A DNA stretch of 64,000 bases from Fischerella thermalis PCC 7521 (lineage in GTDB: Bacteria; Cyanobacteriota; Cyanobacteriia; Cyanobacteriales; Nostocaceae), in NCBI RefSeq assembly GCF_000317225.1, contig NZ_AJLL01000028.1, positions 34,341-98,340 of the forward strand, written 5' to 3'. Each line of letters starts with the position of its first letter. The stretch's first letter is position 1. The notes beneath the pieces are model-generated. The model had not been told where the DNA came from, searched no databases, and saw nothing but the letters and a program-made list of their open reading frames with translations. The translations under genes were made by a program, and so were the position numbers. Positions 1 to 7,941 of the stretch are shown here, one piece after another.

Positions 1-701
1 GCAATAATTTTGATGTTACCTAGTTCGTTCATTTTTTTCATTGCATTCAGCAACGAACGAGCATTTGGCCCCATCAAGCAATCATAATAAAATCTAAAGT
101 CCGGTTCAATTGCCTCTAGGTTGACATCAAAGGTGTCATCGCTGCAATAGTGCATCCCAAAGGCGTCACAAGTGAACAGAATTTGAGTTTTGCGATCGTA
201 GCTGAAGATCGTGTCCGGCCAATGCAGGTTAGGCGCACTCACGAATTCTATTTCGTGTCCCTGACCTAAGTCTACGCGATCGCCACTCTTGACAATCCGC
301 TTGGAAAAGGGGTCGTGAACTAAATTTTCTAGAAACTGGAGTGCAACTTTCGACGCTAAGACCGTGGCTCTGGGTGCTAATTGGAGAACGTCTTCAACCA
401 AGCCACTATGGTCTGGCTCTGTATGGCTGACAATGATGTAATCAATTGCTTTCGGGTTAACCAGTTTCTTAAGAGTCTCTAAATACAGGTGGCGAAACTT
501 CGTGTGAGAAGTATCCACCAAGGCGATGCGATCACCCTTAATTAGATATGAATTGTAAGTTGTACCGTTTTGGAGACCAAATTCGATATCAAAGCGATCG
601 CGATCCCAATCAAGCGAACGAATCGCCGTTGTGTTAGGAGCGATTTCGACGGTTTGTATAGTAAGTCGTTTATTTTGAGCGTTCTCTGTGAGAGCTACCA
701 T
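1..701 (-). CDS. Flavodiiron protein (Flv3/Flv4-type), 5' part; runs off the window
   Basis: Reads from an ATG at 701 down to base 1 without a stop, giving about 233 N-terminal residues of a diflavin flavoprotein A. Flavodiiron proteins use electrons from the photosynthetic chain to reduce O2 to water in the cytosol. The metallo-beta-lactamase-like domain is visible with the di-iron ligands H93-x-E95-x-D97-H98 (HTEPDH), H160 (in NLHWPD) and D179 (in CDAFG). All ligands visible here are canonical. In cyanobacteria the Flv3 and Flv4 subunits keep these residues, whereas Flv1 and Flv2 have substitutions, so this is more likely Flv3- or Flv4-like. The flavodoxin and flavin-reductase domains would lie beyond the window. 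The family is certain; the subunit type is inferred from one motif. Confidence 0.93.
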   Translation of the reverse strand, partial: MVALTENAQNKRLTIQTVEIAPNTTAIRSLDWDRDRFDIEFGLQNGTTYNSYLIKGDRIALVDTSHTKFRHLYLETLKKLVNPKAIDYIIVSHTEPDHSGLVEDVLQLAPRATVLASKVALQFLENLVHDPFSKRIVKSGDRVDLGQGHEIEFVSAPNLHWPDTIFSYDRKTQILFTCDAFGMHYCSDDTFDVNLEAIEPDFRFYYDCLMGPNARSLLNAMKKMNELGNIKII

Positions 702-1001
702 TAGTCGTCTCCGAGCACAAATCATCAGTCTGCTTTTCTGACTTTATTTTGCTCATAATTATTTTTGTAAAGTTGTTCAAAATTCCCTTTTTTCAAAAAG
801 TCAATTGGTAGCCAAAGTGTCTGTTTTTTGGCATAGTTAAATACTAAAAAACTGTAGTTAATTCTTTATTTTTTTGTGTGGATTATAGCAGAGAATTAGC
901 GAATTTTTATAAATTTTTCCTAGAAACAAAGTAAGCAAAATAATATCGCTGCTCCAAATTTTGTAACGAAAAGCATAAATTTGGCAACCGTTGTATCTAA
1001 A

Positions 1002-1372
1002 GTGAAAATATTGGTTGTTGATGGTGATCCAGCCACTTTTACGCAGCGGGTTCCCTCCATGAGCAACTGCGTTTGCGTAGCGTTTAGGGATAAGTGCTTT
1101 GAACTGCAACTTTAATTTACAGCTTGTGATTTTTTTACCATTGCACTCCCCACTCTACCCACTGCTCGCCTACTAGAAAATCACGCTAAAAATATGGGAC
1201 AACTTATCGCCGGAGTTGCCCACGAAATCAACAATCCGGTCAACTTTATTTGTGGCAATTTAAGTATGTTGCAGAGTACGCCAAAGACTTGCTGCAATTG
1301 CTGCAAGACTATATTCTTTTGTATCCAAAGTGTCTTGTTGATGACTTAAGCGATCGCATGAACCCAAGATAA
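1002..1372 (+). pseudogene. Remnant of a hybrid response regulator/histidine kinase gene
   Basis: Two decayed pieces lie in the same orientation. At 1002-1049 the frame reads VKILVVDGDPATF, the start of a response-regulator receiver domain (KILVVDxD), and then runs into a short repeat-like sequence. At 1165-1270 another stretch reads MGQLIAGVAHEINNPVNFI, the H-box of a cyanobacterial-type histidine kinase dimerisation domain. Straight after GNL the frame changes, and translation continues in a second frame as YVAEYAKDLLQLLQDY to a stop at 1370-1372. That matches how these domains normally continue, so a frameshift is present at about 1263-1268. Most of the receiver and the whole ATPase domain are missing. 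It is a fossil and cannot encode a kinase. Confidence 0.72.
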
Positions 1373-1415
1373 CCTGTTACCTACTAGTTGACAGATACAA
1401 TGAACAAAAAAAGAA

Positions 1416-1994
1416 CTACCCTTTGACCAATTGAATCAATTGCTCAACGATTGCTCGATACTGGCTTGCACCGCCATGAGCGCGGGCAACTAGGAATCCT
1501 CCCTCCAACAGCGAAAAGATTAGTGTTGCCATTGCCTGAATATCTCCAACAAAGCTGAATTCTCCAGATTCTTTGCCTTGGTTGAGAATCTGTACTAGTC
1601 GTGCTTCATTATTACGGTAAAATGCTGTCACTCGTTCAACTAGGGTATGCTTCAGGGTTGCCAGTTCTGCCCCAACCATGCCGTAGAGACAGGCTTTATC
1701 CCCATTGCCACTACAGAGAGTTGCCTCAAACAAGCTGCAATAGCGACGAAGTTTGACTTCGGCAGAATCGGACTGAGCGATGATCCCATCCACCAAGCGT
1801 AGAAAGTAGTCATTGTATCGATCCAGCAGTGCAGCCACTAAATCATCCTTGCTGGGAAAGTGATAGTGAATACTAGCTTTGCGGATACCAACTGCTTCGC
1901 TGATATCCTGATAACTCATGGCGTTGACTCCCACCCGTTGGATGAGGTCTTGAGCAGTGTCGAGAATTTGAGTTCTAGTGTCTGTTGAGTTCAC
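1416..1994 (-). CDS. TetR/AcrR-family transcriptional regulator
   Basis: 192 residues, a normal length for TetR repressors. The N-terminal helix-turn-helix covers about residues 8-55 (TRTQILDTAQDLIQRVGV, then DISEAVGIRKASIHYHFPSKDDL), with the usual YHFPSK recognition-helix end. The C-terminal half is the helical ligand and dimer domain typical of the family. The start is a GTG at 1994; a later start would cut the first DNA-binding helix. The inducer and the regulated genes cannot be told. It is a single gene facing away from the two membrane-protein genes that follow, so those or itself are plausible targets. A promoter with an internal palindrome sits directly upstream (see 2001-2029). Confidence 0.9.
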   Translation of the reverse strand: MNSTDTRTQILDTAQDLIQRVGVNAMSYQDISEAVGIRKASIHYHFPSKDDLVAALLDRYNDYFLRLVDGIIAQSDSAEVKLRRYCSLFEATLCSGNGDKACLYGMVGAELATLKHTLVERVTAFYRNNEARLVQILNQGKESGEFSFVGDIQAMATLIFSLLEGGFLVARAHGGASQYRAIVEQLIQLVKG

Positions 1995-2000
1995 GTCTCA

Positions 2001-2029
2001 ATCCTACTAGTAGATAGAGAAAATGTCAA
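2001..2029 (-). promoter_or_regulatory. Putative promoter with embedded operator palindrome for the TetR gene
   Basis: On the minus strand TTGACA (2024-2029) is followed after 17 bases by TAGGAT (2001-2006), which fits a sigma-70-type -35/-10 pair. A perfect 10-base palindrome CTACTAGTAG occupies 2004-2013, overlapping the -10 box and spacer. That is a typical place for autorepression by a TetR dimer. The predicted transcription start falls on or next to the GTG codon at 1994, so the message could be leaderless. Functional assignment is inference from spacing and symmetry. Confidence 0.5.
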
Positions 2030-2240
2030 TAAAAAATATTAAGATAATCTTAAGAAATAGCTGGTTATTCTATTGGAAAAAGTTAATTAATTACCCACTC
2101 TGAACCTTTAACTTCATAAATTCTGTCGTGTGATACCAGCCTAATGGCATAAGCAAAATCTACCCTGTTAGAGAGGTTAATAACTAATACATAGCTGAAA
2201 ATGGTAAAAGAACATAAAAACCTCTATTTCTGATTTTTAG

Positions 2241-2651
2241 GTGAAAACAATGACAGGAAACTTGTTAGCAGCCCTAGTTACAGCTTTAAGCTTACTAATC
2301 GTTGATTTAGTTGTTCCTGGTGTGAATATTGCTAACTTTCCAGCAGCTTTAATTGCTGCGGTTGCTATTGGTTTAGTTAATGGATCTGTTAAACCAGTTC
2401 TATCTTTCTTATCTTTACCACTAAACTTCTTATCTTTAGGAGCATTTTCACTCATCGTAAACGGTATCTGTTTCTCTATTGCAGCATTTTTAGTCCCTGG
2501 TTTCTCTGTACATGGACCGATAGCTTTTATTCTCGGTCCTGTTGTTTTGTCTTTAGGTAGCACCTTCATTAACAGATACTTTGCTGAGAGAAATTTGGCT
2601 CTCACAAGCAGCCAAGAAGCAAAGTCCAAAGCTGAGTTGCCTTCCAGCTAA
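2241..2651 (+). CDS. Phage-holin-4-like small integral membrane protein (PF04020 type)
   Basis: 136 residues with four hydrophobic segments (about 8-28, 32-52, 56-82 and 88-112), typical of the 'phage holin family 4_2' group of membrane proteins common in free-living bacteria outside prophages. Signature-like pieces are GLVNGSVKPVLSFLSLPLN and a PGF turn before the last helix. No catalytic function is known for the family and no phage genes are nearby, so holin activity should not be assumed. The start is GTG 2241; ATG 2250 is a possible alternative. The hydrophilic C-terminal tail (about 20 residues) is short and charged. Confidence 0.82.
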   Translation: MKTMTGNLLAALVTALSLLIVDLVVPGVNIANFPAALIAAVAIGLVNGSVKPVLSFLSLPLNFLSLGAFSLIVNGICFSIAAFLVPGFSVHGPIAFILGPVVLSLGSTFINRYFAERNLALTSSQEAKSKAELPSS

Positions 2652-2807
2652 TTCTTAACATCAACTAGGACAGATGTGAAGGCGATCGCGTCTGTCAAAA
2701 ACAAAAAATCGAATTAAATTAATTCCTGATAAGGAGTTCATAAATTCGGTTAATTTCGGAAGATTGTCAACAAAAATAAACAAATAACTAACAGCAGTCG
2801 AATCACC

Positions 2808-2990
2808 ATGAAATTACTTCGTTATCTCCTTGGATTCTTTTTACCTCCCCTTGGCATTTTCTTGACATATGGAGTAAGTACAACTTTAGTTATCAATATT
2901 CTCCTCACTCTTCTCGGTTGGCTTCCGGGTGCTATTCACGGTGTATGGGCGATCGCGAAATACGAAGAAAGGTTAAACACCGTATCCTAG
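2808..2990 (+). CDS. YqaE/Pmp3-family membrane protein
   Basis: 60 residues with two membrane helices: a first one with the motif FFLPPLGIFL and a second with INILLTLLGWLPGAIHGVWAI. Both motifs are diagnostic of the YqaE/Pmp3 (UPF0057) family. These tiny proteins sit in the cytoplasmic membrane and are often induced by salt, cold or other membrane stress; the mechanism is not settled. It lies 156 bases after the holin-like gene and is followed directly by a strong terminator at 3036-3063, so the two small membrane proteins may share a transcript. Confidence 0.9.
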   Translation: MKLLRYLLGFFLPPLGIFLTYGVSTTLVINILLTLLGWLPGAIHGVWAIAKYEERLNTVS

Positions 2991-3035
2991 TTTTGACACC
3001 AACTTTCTAATTTACTGACCAAGCCATGCTACATA

Positions 3036-3066
3036 AATAAAGCCCGCCGAGGTGGGCTTTATTTTA
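3036..3066 (+). terminator. Rho-independent terminator after the YqaE gene
   Basis: A perfect 10-base-pair stem (AATAAAGCCC at 3036-3045 with GGGCTTTATT at 3054-3063) and an 8-base loop, followed by a T-rich run. Its position 45 bases after the YqaE stop fits a terminator. Confidence 0.85.
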
Positions 3067-3152
3067 TATTCTCGAAAACTTCATTTTTAGTATTACTAAA
3101 AAACAATATTCCTGAGTTTTCTAAAAAGTCGCTGCTTTTTTTGTGAGAGACA

Positions 3153-3185
3153 AGATCCCCGATTTCTTTAAGAAGTCGGAGATCT
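3153..3185. repeat. Palindromic interspersed repeat
   Basis: A near-perfect inverted repeat: AGATCCCCGATTTCTT at 3153-3168 and AAGAAGTCGGAGATCT at 3170-3185 match at 14 of 16 positions when one arm is inverted. Repeats built around 'GATCCCCGACTTCTT' are known as dispersed extragenic palindromes in Nostoc-like genomes. It lies in the spacer between convergent genes and does not appear to be coding. Confidence 0.65.
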
Positions 3186-3313
3186 GGAATTTGCAGTTCT
3201 CATAAATCATATAAAATTGCCATATCTTGTCACACAAAAAATAGGATGGGCGTTGCTGAATTTGGTCATGAATTATATGTGCATACATTTTTGTAGTTCG
3301 ATGCCAAATCATT

Positions 3314-3342
3314 GACCAGACGTAGCAATGCTACGTCTGGTC
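3314..3342. repeat. Perfect hairpin, possible terminator of the coiled-coil gene
   Basis: GACCAGACGTAGCA (3314-3327) and TGCTACGTCTGGTC (3329-3342) form a perfect 14-base inverted repeat around a single central base. It lies 17 bases past the stop of the minus-strand gene at 3359-4147. No T-run follows on that strand, so termination is possible but not certain. The core resembles other AGACGTAGCA palindromes dispersed in cyanobacteria. Confidence 0.55.
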
Positions 3343-3358
3343 TGGCGAATTATAATTG

Positions 3359-4147
3359 TTATTTACCGACTTTATCAGCTGGTTCTTTTTCTTTTAACCA
3401 ATCAGCAGCAGATAACAATAAATCTCTGAGTATTAGTCTGATTTGACGCTCTTTTTTAGCTAGTGAAGTACCTGCTTCGCCAATCTTTGCTTCTAACTGA
3501 GCATGTTTTTGTTGCACTTGAGTAACTGCTTCTTCTGCTTGGGGACGAGCTTGCTGGAACCAGTTTTTTGCATCATCTAGGTAGCTTTTTACTTCTTCAG
3601 AACGTCCACCATAGCGTGCGGCTAAATTAGCTTTGACAATAGCTAACTGTGCTTGCAGTTGAGCATATCTTCTTCTCAACAAAGCTAATTCATCACTGTT
3701 TTTGATCGCATCTATAGCAGAGTCAATAGCAGTTTTAGTCTCTGGGGAATTGACATTATTACTATCTTGTATCTCTGCTAAAATGCCATCAACTTCTTGC
3801 TGTATTTTATTTTCTTCCTCATCTAATTGAGATTGTAGTTGTTTGACTTGGGCTTGAGTTTTAGCAATCGACTCATGTCTTTTAGTATTTACAGCCTCTA
3901 GCGCTCCTTCAATTGAAGCTGTCACATTTTCTTTGAACTCGCTGCCTTTTGTTTGTAAATTTTCAACTACAACTGAAACCGCATCTCTAACTATAGAACG
4001 CAGCTCAGTAGATCCTTCTTGGAATTCAGAAACTACTTGAGAGACAGCCGCTTTGACAATTTCACGAATTCGCTCTGCTCTCAACTGCCCGGTTTCTTTG
4101 GCTTGTTGGAGGTCTGTTCTAATTTGTTCTTTGATATTGTTAGGCAT
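3359..4147 (-). CDS. Conserved coiled-coil protein of unknown function
   Basis: 262 residues, almost entirely charged and helical, rich in Glu, Gln, Lys and Ala. Heptad-like patterns run at about 80-120 (KTQAQVKQLQSQLDEEENKI), 150-180 (LLRRRYAQLQAQLAIVKANL) and 200-235. The N-terminal part (residues 1-75) is amphipathic (REIVKAAVSQVVSEFQEGS) and recalls apolipoprotein- or phasin-like amphipathic helices. There is no signal peptide, no membrane segment and no enzyme motif. It is transcribed divergently from the cytochrome gene at 4283 across a 135-base spacer. I do not recognise a named family and assign no function; a structural or membrane-associated role is only a guess. Confidence 0.75.
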   Translation of the reverse strand: MPNNIKEQIRTDLQQAKETGQLRAERIREIVKAAVSQVVSEFQEGSTELRSIVRDAVSVVVENLQTKGSEFKENVTASIEGALEAVNTKRHESIAKTQAQVKQLQSQLDEEENKIQQEVDGILAEIQDSNNVNSPETKTAIDSAIDAIKNSDELALLRRRYAQLQAQLAIVKANLAARYGGRSEEVKSYLDDAKNWFQQARPQAEEAVTQVQQKHAQLEAKIGEAGTSLAKKERQIRLILRDLLLSAADWLKEKEPADKVGK

Positions 4148-4282
4148 TTTCTAGATAATTGGAGATTTAACTAATTTGGATAGAATTTTGTAGGCTGACT
4201 ATGTCACACTATGATTGTGGCGTAAGATATTTTAAAGCAGTACTTCCTAAGGATAGAAAATCACCAACCAAAGTAGTATTAT

Positions 4283-4624
4283 ATGTGTGAGAAAACAGCT
4301 CTAAAATTGACACTGTTGATATTTACACTATTGATAATTAGCTTTAATCAACCAGCCTTAGCCGCAGATACAACTAATGGCGCAAAAATCTTTGATGTTC
4401 ATTGCGCTGGTTGTCATCTCAATGGTAGTAATATTGTCCGGCGAGGTAAAAACTTAAAGCTCAAGGCACTAAAAAAATATAGTATGGATTCAACAGAAGC
4501 GATCGCTTTCATAGTTGCCAATGGCAAAAATAATATGTCAGCCTACAAAGACCGTTTAAGTGAGCAAGAAATACAAGATGTAGCCGCCTATGTTTTACAG
4601 CAGGCTGAAAAAGGCTGGCGTTAA
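4283..4624 (+). CDS. Cytochrome c6-like (class I c-type cytochrome)
   Basis: 113 residues with an N-terminal signal peptide (hydrophobic 8-22, cleavage after ALA at about 27-28), a CAGCH haem-attachment motif (C41, C44, H45) and a likely axial Met85 in NNMSAYKDRL. It ends with the c6 hallmark VAAYVLQQAEKGW. Cytochrome c6 carries electrons in the thylakoid lumen or periplasm between the b6f complex and photosystem I or a terminal oxidase. The mature size of about 86 residues fits. MSAYKDRL in place of the MPAF seen in classical PetJ makes one of the minor c6-like variants possible, so I do not give a petJ symbol. Confidence 0.88.
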   Translation: MCEKTALKLTLLIFTLLIISFNQPALAADTTNGAKIFDVHCAGCHLNGSNIVRRGKNLKLKALKKYSMDSTEAIAFIVANGKNNMSAYKDRLSEQEIQDVAAYVLQQAEKGWR

Positions 4625-4747
4625 AAAGAGTTAAGATGACCGATAATTCCTCGCAGGAAGCCTCAAAATTAAACCTCCTGCGTGAATAAAACCCCTCACG
4701 AATTCACCAACAATATCTATTGATCTTTAGAACCAATCCAAAATCGC

Positions 4748-5779
4748 ATGACTCTACCCGCATCAAGTCGTCTGCAATTTACTCCTGACTTAAATATCTG
4801 TCGCATCCTCAACGGGATGTGGCAAGTATCTGGCGCACATGGACGTATTAACCCAACTGCTGCTATCCAAAGTATGTTTAAGTATATGGATGCAGGCTTT
4901 ACTACTTGGGATCTAGCTGATCACTACGGTCCAGCAGAAGATTTTATCGGCGAGTTTCGACGTCAGTTAATTACAACTCGCGGTCAAGAGGCTTTATCTC
5001 ACATCCAAGCTTTTACTAAATGGGTTCCTCGTCCTGGAAAAATGACCAGAAAAATTGTTGAGGAAAACATTAATATTTCCCTCAGAAGAATGGATGTTAC
5101 TTCGTTAGACTTGATGCAATTTCACTGGTGGGAATATCGAGACCCAAATTACCTTGAAGCCCTTAAGTACATGGCAGAATTACAAACTGAGGGCAAAATC
5201 AAACATCTGGCTTTAACTAACTTTGATACGGAACACCTGCAAATAATTATTGATGCAGGGATCAAAATCGTTTCTAACCAAGTGCAATTTTCTTTAGTTG
5301 ACCGCCGTCCAGAAGTTAATATGATGCGCTTTTGTCAAGAGCATGACATAAAACTTTTTACTTACGGTACTGTCTGCGGCGGCTTGTTATCAGAAAAATA
5401 TCTGGGACAACCAGAACCTGGCGTTTTTCAACTTTCTACTGCTAGTCTGAGAAAATACAAAAACATGATCGATGTCTGGGGTGGTTGGAATTTGTTCCAA
5501 GAATTACTTTCAACCATCAAGCAAATTGCTGACAAGCATCAAGTCAGTATTGCTAATGTCGCAGTACGCTATATATTAGACAAGCCTGCTGTGGGTGGTG
5601 TAATTGTTGGCGCTAAGCTTGGGGTATCGGAACACATAGCAGATAACGCCAAGGTGTTTACGTTTTGCCTTGATGCTGAAGATATACATAATATAGATGT
5701 CATATCTAACAAGTCACAAGATTTGTATCACCTAATTGGGGACTGCGGTGATGAATACCGCAGGAAGCTGACGGCTTAA
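4748..5779 (+). CDS. Aldo/keto reductase family oxidoreductase
   Basis: 343 residues folding as an NAD(P)H-dependent (beta/alpha)8 barrel. The catalytic tetrad is visible: D55 and Y60 in DLADHYG, K91 in AFTKW and His in MQFHWW. The family reduces aldehydes and ketones or works on sugar-like substrates; the substrate here is unknown. It lies tail to tail with the Wzc-like gene on the other strand, the two stops overlapping by four bases (5776-5779), so transcription from both sides meets here. It is probably not part of the polysaccharide operon, since it faces it from outside. Confidence 0.9.
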   Translation: MTLPASSRLQFTPDLNICRILNGMWQVSGAHGRINPTAAIQSMFKYMDAGFTTWDLADHYGPAEDFIGEFRRQLITTRGQEALSHIQAFTKWVPRPGKMTRKIVEENINISLRRMDVTSLDLMQFHWWEYRDPNYLEALKYMAELQTEGKIKHLALTNFDTEHLQIIIDAGIKIVSNQVQFSLVDRRPEVNMMRFCQEHDIKLFTYGTVCGGLLSEKYLGQPEPGVFQLSTASLRKYKNMIDVWGGWNLFQELLSTIKQIADKHQVSIANVAVRYILDKPAVGGVIVGAKLGVSEHIADNAKVFTFCLDAEDIHNIDVISNKSQDLYHLIGDCGDEYRRKLTA

Positions 5780-7941
5780 TAGGCTGAGTTTTGCTTATGA
5801 TCGTTGCTAACGACACCTAAAACATTCATGCGGGACGTTTTCAAACTATCTAAAGCTCGCTTCAGTACTGAAGAGTCTGTTTTTTCCATCCTCACTACTA
5901 ACAAAATGCCATCTGTATGGGGTGCCAATAAACTAGCATCAGCTAATCCAAGTAAAGGTGGAGCATCATAAATCACTAAGTCATAGCTATTTTGGAAGTC
6001 TTCCATCAATCGCTTCATCTTTTCTGATGAAAGCAGCTTTGTTGGATCAGGCGGTATTGGTCCAGAAGTCAGTATAGAAAGTTGCTTCATAAATGGTGCT
6101 GGCCGAATTGCTTCTGTCACTGGCAAGTTTGTGGTAATTAAATTACTTAAACCCCAGAAGTTACTTAAATTTGCTAGCTCGTGAATCACAGGTTGGCGTA
6201 AATTAGCATCTACAAGTAAAACTCGTTGCTCCATTGCACAGGCGATCTCAGCTAGGTGGAACGCAACTGTGGATTTGCCATCTCCTGACACAGCCGAAGT
6301 CATAACTATAGATCTAATTGGGCGATCGCTACTGAGTAGTTGAATATTTGTATGTAGTACCCGCAAAGCTTCCAAAAACTCTGTGCTGTAGCTACTACTG
6401 TCTTGATGAGCGATCGCCCTGGGTTCAGAGATATCCCCTGGTAAGGAATCTGGTATTGGCTTTGCCAAAATTCTTGGTATAGAAGTATGCTGTTGATTTA
6501 TTTGTAGATGCTTCTCAAAAGGTATAGATCCTAGTAAAGGCTCTTTAATCTTTTGCTTGAGAACATAAGCACTATGATAAGTACTATCCAGTTTCTCTAG
6601 TAGCAAAGCTAGACCAATTCCTAAGACCAAACCACCCAACAATCCCGATATTAAACTACGTTTGATATCTACTGACGCAGGATTTTCTGGCTGAGTAGGC
6701 GCTTGAATTAATTCCCAAGGTAATTCAGCTTGTGCTACCTGAATTTCTAAAGTTTCGCGAGTGTTGAGAAAACGATTCAAACTTTCAGTTGCAACCTGTA
6801 AGTTCCGTTGTAATTCAGTATATTGTCTCGTTAAAACAGGCAATTGCTTGCGCTTTTGTTCGAGTTGTTGCTCAACCTTGGCAAGTTCTTGACTCTGCAC
6901 CTCTAAGGCTTGAACTTGTGTTGTCGCCTCAGCCAGTTTTGTATCCATAAAACGCTGTGCTTCTTGAGTTAGCAATGGCAACAGGCTTTCCCGTTTTTCT
7001 TTTAAATTTTGGACAGTAGGGTTTTCGTCCTGTAAACGAGTTGTCTCAGCAGCTATTTGGACGTCTAATTCACGCAACTTACTAAGTAATTCTTGATACA
7101 AATCAGCATCTTTTAATGCTGCTAGTTCTCCTTCTTTTCTCTGCAAGCTGGCTAAATTATTGCGAGCTACTGCCAATTGCTGGTCAATGACTTGTCTTTG
7201 CTGAGATAAATTATTAGCCTGATCAGTTATTTGCTGTGCCTGTGTTTCTGGATCAACAAAATCGTATTTTTGCCGAAATGTCTGCTGTTCTTTTTGTAGC
7301 TGATCAACCCGCCTCTGCATTATTTGCAGTTGTTCTCGGACAAACTTTAGACCCTGGCGCAAACTAGTTTGCCGCTGTTCCAAGCTATATTTTAAATAAG
7401 CCTTAGCAATTTGGTCTAGTATATTTTTTACCCTACTCGCATCCTCACTCTGATAGCGAACTTCTATAATTTTTGTTTCACCGAGACGAGTAATAGTCAG
7501 AGAATTTACTAAATAATTATAATTAATGTCTGGATAATCTCTTTGTAATCTTCTCACAATACTTGTCATCAGCTCCGGACTTTTGAGAACCTGTATTTGG
7601 CTCTCATAATCTAAATTAGGGTTGGATGGACTAGAACCTTGGCTAGAAGCAAGTTCTGGCAGCTTGTTTTCATTATTGAGAGGCTCGACTAATAGCCGAA
7701 AACTGCTTTCATACACAGGTTTTTGCTTTAGGGATGAGTATACTGTAGCTACCATCACAACAGCTGCTACTGTAGCTATGACTAATGCCCGTCGCCTGAC
7801 AACACTTAAAAAATCTCGTAAGTTCCAATCATCCCCTTGAGTTTCAGATAGAGGAAAAGGCGGAAAATTATTACTAAATTGCTGCGGCAAGAAGTTCTGA
7901 TTTTGGTCAGAACTTGAAGATTGATAGGATTGATGATCCAT
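5776..7941 (-). CDS. Polysaccharide co-polymerase/BY-type tyrosine autokinase (Wzc-like)
   Basis: 721 residues. The N-terminal Wzz domain (about 38-200) starts after a soluble Gln/Ser-rich leader with a first membrane helix (VIATVAAVVMVATVYSSL). A long periplasmic coiled coil (about 190-410) follows, then a second helix (LISGLLGGLVLGIGLALLL) and a cytoplasmic kinase domain. Walker A is SAVSGDGKST (549-558), Walker A' VLLVDANLR and Walker B VIYDAPP (about 657-663). Such proteins set chain length and export of capsule or exopolysaccharide by cycles of tyrosine phosphorylation. The C-terminus ends HKQNSAY with a single Tyr instead of the usual tyrosine cluster. It is transcribed away from the glycosyltransferase cluster. 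Confidence 0.93.
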   Translation of the reverse strand: MDHQSYQSSSSDQNQNFLPQQFSNNFPPFPLSETQGDDWNLRDFLSVVRRRALVIATVAAVVMVATVYSSLKQKPVYESSFRLLVEPLNNENKLPELASSQGSSPSNPNLDYESQIQVLKSPELMTSIVRRLQRDYPDINYNYLVNSLTITRLGETKIIEVRYQSEDASRVKNILDQIAKAYLKYSLEQRQTSLRQGLKFVREQLQIMQRRVDQLQKEQQTFRQKYDFVDPETQAQQITDQANNLSQQRQVIDQQLAVARNNLASLQRKEGELAALKDADLYQELLSKLRELDVQIAAETTRLQDENPTVQNLKEKRESLLPLLTQEAQRFMDTKLAEATTQVQALEVQSQELAKVEQQLEQKRKQLPVLTRQYTELQRNLQVATESLNRFLNTRETLEIQVAQAELPWELIQAPTQPENPASVDIKRSLISGLLGGLVLGIGLALLLEKLDSTYHSAYVLKQKIKEPLLGSIPFEKHLQINQQHTSIPRILAKPIPDSLPGDISEPRAIAHQDSSSYSTEFLEALRVLHTNIQLLSSDRPIRSIVMTSAVSGDGKSTVAFHLAEIACAMEQRVLLVDANLRQPVIHELANLSNFWGLSNLITTNLPVTEAIRPAPFMKQLSILTSGPIPPDPTKLLSSEKMKRLMEDFQNSYDLVIYDAPPLLGLADASLLAPHTDGILLVVRMEKTDSSVLKRALDSLKTSRMNVLGVVSNDHKQNSAY

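Noticed and set aside
858..1109. 83-residue open frame on the minus strand
   Set aside because: It runs across the repeat and receiver remnant, has no plausible domain and fits no ribosome-binding site.
2237..2629. 130-residue open frame on the minus strand opposite the holin-like gene
   Set aside because: It is the antisense shadow of a clear four-helix membrane-protein gene and has Lys/Pro-rich, family-less sequence.
2241..2651. Prophage lysis gene (holin)
   Set aside because: The family name says holin, but there are no endolysin or phage genes nearby and the group is widespread outside phages.
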